Source: Macrotis lagotis (taxonomy: Eukaryota; Chordata; Mammalia; Peramelemorphia; Peramelidae). Taken from it: 64,000 nt of DNA. A program made the position numbers and the translations under genes. This document shows, piece after piece, positions 58,871-64,000 of this stretch; the stretch's first letter is position 1; each line of letters starts with the position of its first letter. A model generated the notes under the pieces. It was not told the origin of the DNA. It saw only the letters and a list, made by a program, of their open reading frames with translations, and did not search any database. The stretch spans positions 632,391,354 through 632,455,353 of the forward strand of contig NC_133658.1 in the NCBI RefSeq assembly GCF_037893015.1, written 5' to 3'.

Positions 58871-59809
58871 AGACTTCTGGGCAACATGGGGGGGAGAAGA
58901 CAGGCACAGTTCTAAAGTCTCCTGATCTTTAACCATCTATGACATGAAACAAACCTCTTAAAAGAAATCCAACCCACAAAATACAGAAAGAAAAGCCAGG
59001 AGAAAGAACATCTACCTCAGGATTTGTCTCCAGCAGCAGCATCTGCTGAATTTGGGCAGGTGAGTCTGGGCTCTGAGGGAGGATCAGCCCACATCAACCA
59101 AATTAAGAGCTGAGTTGGAGTCAGGAGTCTGAGGGCCCAAGAGCTACACCTGCTGGATCAGTGGCGGGGCTGGATGACAGGGGCTTGACTCAATTGGGGA
59201 GCAGAGGCACTGGTGTTGGTGCTGTCCCCTGGGAGCTGGCAGACAGGGCTGGGGGGAGAGATCTGGGGGAGGAGAGCTGCAGGCAACATCCCTGGGTTCC
59301 TCTGGTCTGAGGAACTCAGAATCCCATTACAGCTCACACCTCTACCCACAGCAAACAAATGCAAATTAATTCTGCCTCAGGCCCAGGTGTGTGAGCAGAA
59401 GAACCAGCCCAGTTGAGGAATGACCTCAGGCCAGGGTAAAGTCCACCATTGATTGAAGGCAAAAGAATTCAATAGCTCCAACTCCTCCTTTCAAGCAAAG
59501 GGAGAAGTTCTCAATTTCACAGACACTCCAGAGAAAGCAACCAACACTTCCTACTGGACAGCCAGAGAAACTGCACTCAGTGAGTAAAGCTTTTGGCAAT
59601 CCCAAGCCCCTGAGAAGCAGCCCCTCCCCAACTCAAGGTCTTAGCAAAATGAATAAGGGTCAGTGGAAAGGTAGATCCATAGAAAAATTCTTGGAAGGGA
59701 AAGACCCAAACTCAGAAAGACCTGGAACCTCTGAGGAGAATACAATCTGGTCTTCAGCACAGAAAGACTTCCTTGATGAAATAAGGAAGGAGCTTAAAAA
59801 TCAACTGGA

Positions 59810-60003
59810 GGGGCAGCTAGGTGGTGCAGTGGATAGAGCAGGGGCAGCTAGGTGACACAGGGGATAGAGCACTGGCCCTGGAGTCAGGAGTGCCTGAGTT
59901 CAAATCCCACCTCAGACACTTAATGATTACCTAGCTGTGTGGCCTTGGGCAAGCCACTTAACTCCACTGCAATGCACAAACAAGAAAAGAAAAACAAAAA
60001 AAG
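59810..60003 (+). mobile_element. WSINE1-like SINE with duplicated head, inside ORF1
   Basis: A 31-base SINE head (59810-59840) is directly followed by a complete SINE from 59841. Flanks AAATCAACTGGA and AAGTCAACTGGA show a single insertion event holding both. Confidence 0.93.
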
Positions 60004-60050
60004 AAAGTCAACTGGAAAATTTGGGAGAGACAATTAATACATTGCAACAA

Positions 60051-60218
60051 GAAAACAAAACCGTAGAACATACAATTAGACAAATACAAAAGAAGAATAA
60101 ATCTCTAAGGTCATCAATTGGACAATTATGAAATGAGAATTATTCTCTCAGATCCTCAATTGGGCAAATGAAAAAAGAAAATAATTCTCTCAAAACTTCA
60201 ATTGGTCAAATGGAAAGC
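60051..60218 (+). repeat. Four 42-bp repeats encoding ORF1 coiled-coil units
   Basis: Units 60051-60092, 60093-60134, 60135-60176 and 60177-60218 each encode 14 residues (two heptads) with an ENxSLRSSIGQM-like pattern. The last three are the most alike. Confidence 0.8.
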
Positions 60219-61734
60219 TCTTTCAAAAGTAGAATTGACCAATTGGAAAAGTTGTTGCAAAAGGTTAATGAAGAAAATTCCTCCTCCCCCCCAAAAAGAA
60301 TGGAATCTACAGAAACTAATGAATCCATGAGAAAGCAGGAGTCAGTTAAACAAAAGCAAAAAAATAGAAAAAAATAGAAAAAAATATAAAATACCTCATC
60401 AACAAAACCACTGACCTCAAGAATAGATTGAGGAGGGGAAACCTGAAAATTATAGGACTTCTTAAAAACATTGAAGAGAAAAAAGGCCTGGACTTAATAT
60501 TACAGGATCTAGTGATTGCAAACTGCCCTGATATCATGGAATCAGAGGGCAAAGTAGTTATTGAAAGAGTACATGGATCCCCACCAGAAAAAAGTCCTAA
60601 AATGAAAACACCAAAGAATGTTGTGGCCAAACTCAAGAAGTATCAGATAAAAGAGAAAATCCTGCAAGCAGCCAGAAAGAAACAATTTAAATATCAATGA
60701 GCCACAGTAAGGATCACACAGGACCTGGCTACATCAACATTAAGGGATCAAAGGGCCTGGAACAAGATATTTCAAAGAGCAAAGGAGCTTGGAATGCAGC
60801 TAAGAATCTACTTTCCTGCAAAGCTGAGCCTTCACTTCCAGGGAAAAAGATGGACATTTAAGAAAATGGAAGAATTTCAAAAATTCCTGATGAAAAGACC
60901 AGAGCTAAACAGAAAATTTGGACTTCAAGCAGGAGGTTCAAGAGACACATGAAAAGGTTAAAAAAAAGGGGGGAGGGTGGTAAAAGGCAAAAAAAATGCA
61001 ATCCAGTAAGTTGGAACTGGCTATATGCCAGCATGGGGAAAAAGATTCTAATAAATCTTGAGAACTGTAACTTTAACAGAGAGAATATACCTAGCCAGAA
61101 ATGATGGACATTCATCATCTATCCATGAGACTGCTATCTAAAGAGATGTAACTGGCTTTAACCCCAATTGGGACACAAACTGTAATAACTCTCAAGAATT
61201 TTTACTCTATTTGATAGAATATGCCAAACTAGAAGTGACAGACACTCTGAATTTTTAATGACTCAGATAGAATGATCTAAAAAACACTACCTCCTTATAA
61301 AGGGGGACAGGAAAGAGATGGGAGGAGGGAGGGGATCGAATTGGGCAAATCTCATCACACTAAGAGATAAAAAAAAACTATGGTAATAGAGGGGAAGAAG
61401 GGAGCAGATGAGAAACACCTGAATCTTCTTCTCATCAGACTTGGCTTAAAGTCAACCTACACATACTCAGTTAACTCATGAAACATCTAACCTTTCAAGT
61501 ATTAAAAGGGGAAAAGGGGAGGGGGGACAGAGAAAGGGAAGGGGAGTGGGGGAATAAAGGCGAAATAAAAAGGAAGGGAAGGGAAAAGGGAAAGGGGGAA
61601 AGCAAGGGGAGGGGTGATATAGGAGGGCAAACACACTGAAGGGGGTGGTATTCAGAAACAAAATACTGGGGAATATGGATAAATGGGGTGAAGGGGTAAA
61701 AAATACAAACAGAGGGAAGATAGCACAGAGGGCC

Positions 61735-64000
61735 ATAAAGAATTAGTAATCATAACTTTGAATGTGGATGGGATGAACTCTCCCTTAAAATGTAAACAAA
61801 TAGCAGAGTGGATTACAAACCAGAATCCTACAATATGCTGCTTACTAGAAACTCATTTGAATCAGAGAGATACTTATGGAGTAAAGGTAAAATGTAAGAG
61901 CAAATTATATTCTGCTTCAGTTGAAGTAAAAAAAGCAGGAGTGGAGTAGCAATCCTTATCTCAGACAAAGCAGCAGCAAAAATACATAGTGTTAAAAGAG
62001 ATAAGGGCAGAAACTTTATCCTCCTAAAAGGTACCATAGACAATAAAGTCATTTCAATATTGAATATATAGATGCACCCGGTGGGACAGCACCCAAATTC
62101 TTAGAGGAGAAGCTGAAAGAATTACAGGAAGACATAGACAGCAAAACTCTGCTAATGGGAGACCTCAACTTCCCTCTCCCAGATGTAGATAAATGGAATT
62201 ATAAAATAAACCAGAAAGAAGTTAAGGAGGTCAATAGATTCTTAGAAAAATTAGATATGGTAGACTTATGGAGGAAAATGAATGGAGATAGAATGGAATA
62301 TACCTTTTTCTCTGTAGTACATGGAGCTTATACAAAAATTGAACATGTACTAGGACATAAAAACCTAATGATCAACTGCAGAAAGGCAGAAATAGTGAAT
62401 ACATCTTTCTCAGATCAAGATGCAATAAAAGTCATACGCAATACTGGGCCAAGGAGATATAGACCCAGAAAAATTGGAAACTGTATAACCTCATTTTAAA
62501 AAATTAGTGGACCAATAATCAAATTATAGAAAGAATTAACCATTTTATCATAGATAGTGATAATAATTAAACAAAATTCCAAACCCTATGGGATTCATCC
62601 AAAGCGACTCTCATGGGATATATTATAGCTCCAAATGCTTACATGAATATGTTGGAGAAAGAAGAAATCAATGAAGTAAACATGCAATGAAAAAAATTAG
62701 AGAACAAGCAAATCATAAATCCTCATTTAAACACCAAATAAGAAATTCTAAAAATTAAAGGAGAAATTAATAAAATTGTAAGCAAAAAACCACAATGCAT
62801 TAATAAATAAAACCAAAAGTTGGTATTATGAAAAAACAATAAAAATGATAAACCTCTGGTCAATTTGATTAAAAAAAGAAAGAAGAAAACCAAATTGCTG
62901 GTATTGTAAATGAGGAGGAAATTAAAGTAATAATTCAAAATTATTTTGCCCAACTCTATGCCAATAAATTTAATAATCTAAGTGAAATGGATGAATATTT
63001 ACAAAAATATAAGTTGCCCAGGTTAAATGAAGAATAGATTAAATACCTAAACAACCCTATATCAGAAAAATAAATTCAAGAAGCAATCATTGAACTCCTT
63101 AAAAAACATCTCCAGACCCTGATGGATTCAAAAGTGAATTCTACGAAACATTTAAGGAACAATTCATTCCAATTCTCTATAAACTCTTTGGAAAAATAGG
63201 GAAAGACGGAAATCTGCCTAACTTTTTTATGAAACCAATATGGTGCTGTTACCTAAACCAGGAAGAGTTAAAACAGAGAAAGAAAATTATAGACCTATTT
63301 GCCTGATGAATATAGATGCAAAAATTTTAAATAAAATCCTAGCAAAACAATTACAACAAGTTATCACTAGGATAATACATTATGATCAAGCAGGATTTAT
63401 TCCAGGAATGTAGGGTTGGTTCAATATCAGGAAAACTGTTAGTATACTTAATTATATCAACACCAAACCTATCAGAAATTATATGATCATATCAATAGAT
63501 GCCGAAAAAGCTTTTGACAAAATACAGCATCCATTCCTATTAAAAACACTAGAGAGTGTAGGAATAAATGGACTGTTTCTTAAAATAATTAGCAGTATCT
63601 ATCTGAAAACATCAATAAGCATTATATTCAAGACAGGCTAGAGACATTCCTAATAAGATCAGGGGTGAAATAAGGGTGCCCATTATCACAACTACTATTC
63701 AATATTGCAATAGAAATGGTAGCCTCAACAATAAGAGAAGAAAAGAAATTGAAGGAATTAGAATTGGGAAGGAAGAGACAAAACTCTCACTCTTTGCAGA
63801 TGACATGATGGTCTACCTAGAAAATCCCAAGAAATCATCCAAAAAACTACTGGAAACAATTGGCAATTTTAGCAAAGTTGCAGGTTATAATATAAACCCT
63901 CATAAATCTTCAATTTTTCTATACATGTCTAGCAATATACAGCAGGAAGAGCTAGAAAGAGCAATCCCATTCAAAGTAACCTCAGACAACATAAAATACT
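61735..64000 (+). pseudogene. L1 H ORF2 (endonuclease and RT), broken and cut by window end
   Basis: ORF2p nicks target DNA and reverse-transcribes L1 RNA. Endonuclease: LNVDGMNSPLK then LLETHL at 61758-61949, GDLNFPL at the start of 62155-62499, then IEHVLGHK. The SDH motif expected near its end reads SDQD, so a catalytic histidine is replaced by glutamine. RT: FADD is intact at 63793-63804. Stops and frame shifts occur between the domains, for example after 61949 and 62499 and a TAG in the PGM-GWF region near 63412. It continues past position 64000. Confidence 0.9.

Larger units (their letters stand above)
59649..60952 (+). pseudogene. L1 H ORF1 (RNA-binding chaperone), broken
   Basis: L1 ORF1p forms trimers and coats L1 RNA. 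The ATG at 59649 opens MNKGQWKGRSIEKFLEGKD. A SINE at 59810-60003 splits the start. A coiled coil built from 14-residue repeats follows (60051-60218), containing an in-frame TGA at 60129-60131. The RRM is in the open frame 60428-60700 (RRGNLKIIGLL, then KVVIERVHGSP and KEKILQAARKKQFKY). The C-terminal domain ends EEFQKFLMKRPELNRKFGLQ just before the TGA at 60950-60952. The order is the family order, but frame changes mean no full product. Confidence 0.88.
58871..64000 (+). mobile_element. L1 element H, 5' UTR to RT, runs off the window
   Basis: A nearly complete L1 from its 5' UTR (GACTTCTGGGCAACATGG) through ORF1 (59649-60952), a purine-rich inter-ORF region (60953-61735) and ORF2 to the RT palm at the window end. 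It is the most complete L1 here, but ORF1 and ORF2 are both broken. Confidence 0.93.

Noticed and set aside
59158..59416. GC-richer opposed frames at 59.2-59.4 kb as a gene or promoter island
   Set aside because: The stretch is the 5' UTR of L1 H, which is naturally more GC-rich than the surrounding AT-rich DNA.
61490..61640. Purine-rich G-run tract as a G-quadruplex regulatory element
   Set aside because: It is the usual inter-ORF purine stretch of this L1 family (also at 58500-58700); no evidence of a specific function.

Overview
This window looks like intergenic DNA from a marsupial, and nearly all the structure in it is transposable elements. I found no supportable host gene, rRNA, tRNA, CRISPR array or microbial feature. 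The marsupial call rests on about fifteen copies of a roughly 150-bp tRNA-derived SINE with a WSINE1/SINE1-type body, on Mar1-type CORE-SINEs with an RTE-like tail, and on L1 families with several distinct 3' ends. An Australian marsupial, perhaps a dasyurid, would fit, but I cannot settle that without a library search.

Layout. 1-13204 is a plus-strand L1 broken by two SINEs, by a complete LTR-to-LTR provirus on the minus strand (3140-9589), and by a minus-strand L1 3' end (11311-12068). 13205-15415 holds two more minus-strand L1 3' ends. 15416-31754 is older sequence: a pogo/Tigger-like DNA transposon fossil (18892-19826), SINEs, Mar1 copies, microsatellites, a decayed L1 and two copies of another interspersed repeat. 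31771-42549 is a plus-strand L1 interrupted by a nearly full-span minus-strand L1 (34636-40412), which itself carries a SINE: three levels of nesting, the two inner insertions with clear target-site duplications. 43385-46515 is an ORF1-bearing, RT-less L1 (HAL1-like). 46530-54262 contains L1 3' ends, L2-like pieces and SINEs. 56385-64000 has an L1 interrupted at the start of its ORF2 by another L1 that runs off the window end.

The most informative element is the provirus: class II / betaretrovirus-like, 6450 bp, with 6-bp target duplications, LTRs of 358 and 360 bp that differ by three substitutions and two single-base indels, and a lysine-tRNA-like primer site. Gag has an N-terminal MGQ, a PPxY motif, an unusual block of tandem repeats, a capsid homology region and two CCHC zinc knuckles. 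The gag-pro and pro-pol junctions each keep an in-phase -1 slippery heptamer. Pro has DTGAD, RT has YMDD and integrase has HHCC and D,D(35)E residues. env is reduced to what looks like a transmembrane-protein tail. A perfect 18-base second copy of the polypurine tract lies inside the integrase region. The copy is defective: stops or frame breaks are visible in gag, pro, RNase H and integrase.

These parts do not work together as a host gene system. The window is a record of successive insertions whose order can be read from nesting: plus-strand L1s first, then minus-strand L1s and SINEs, with the provirus among the youngest events by its LTR similarity.
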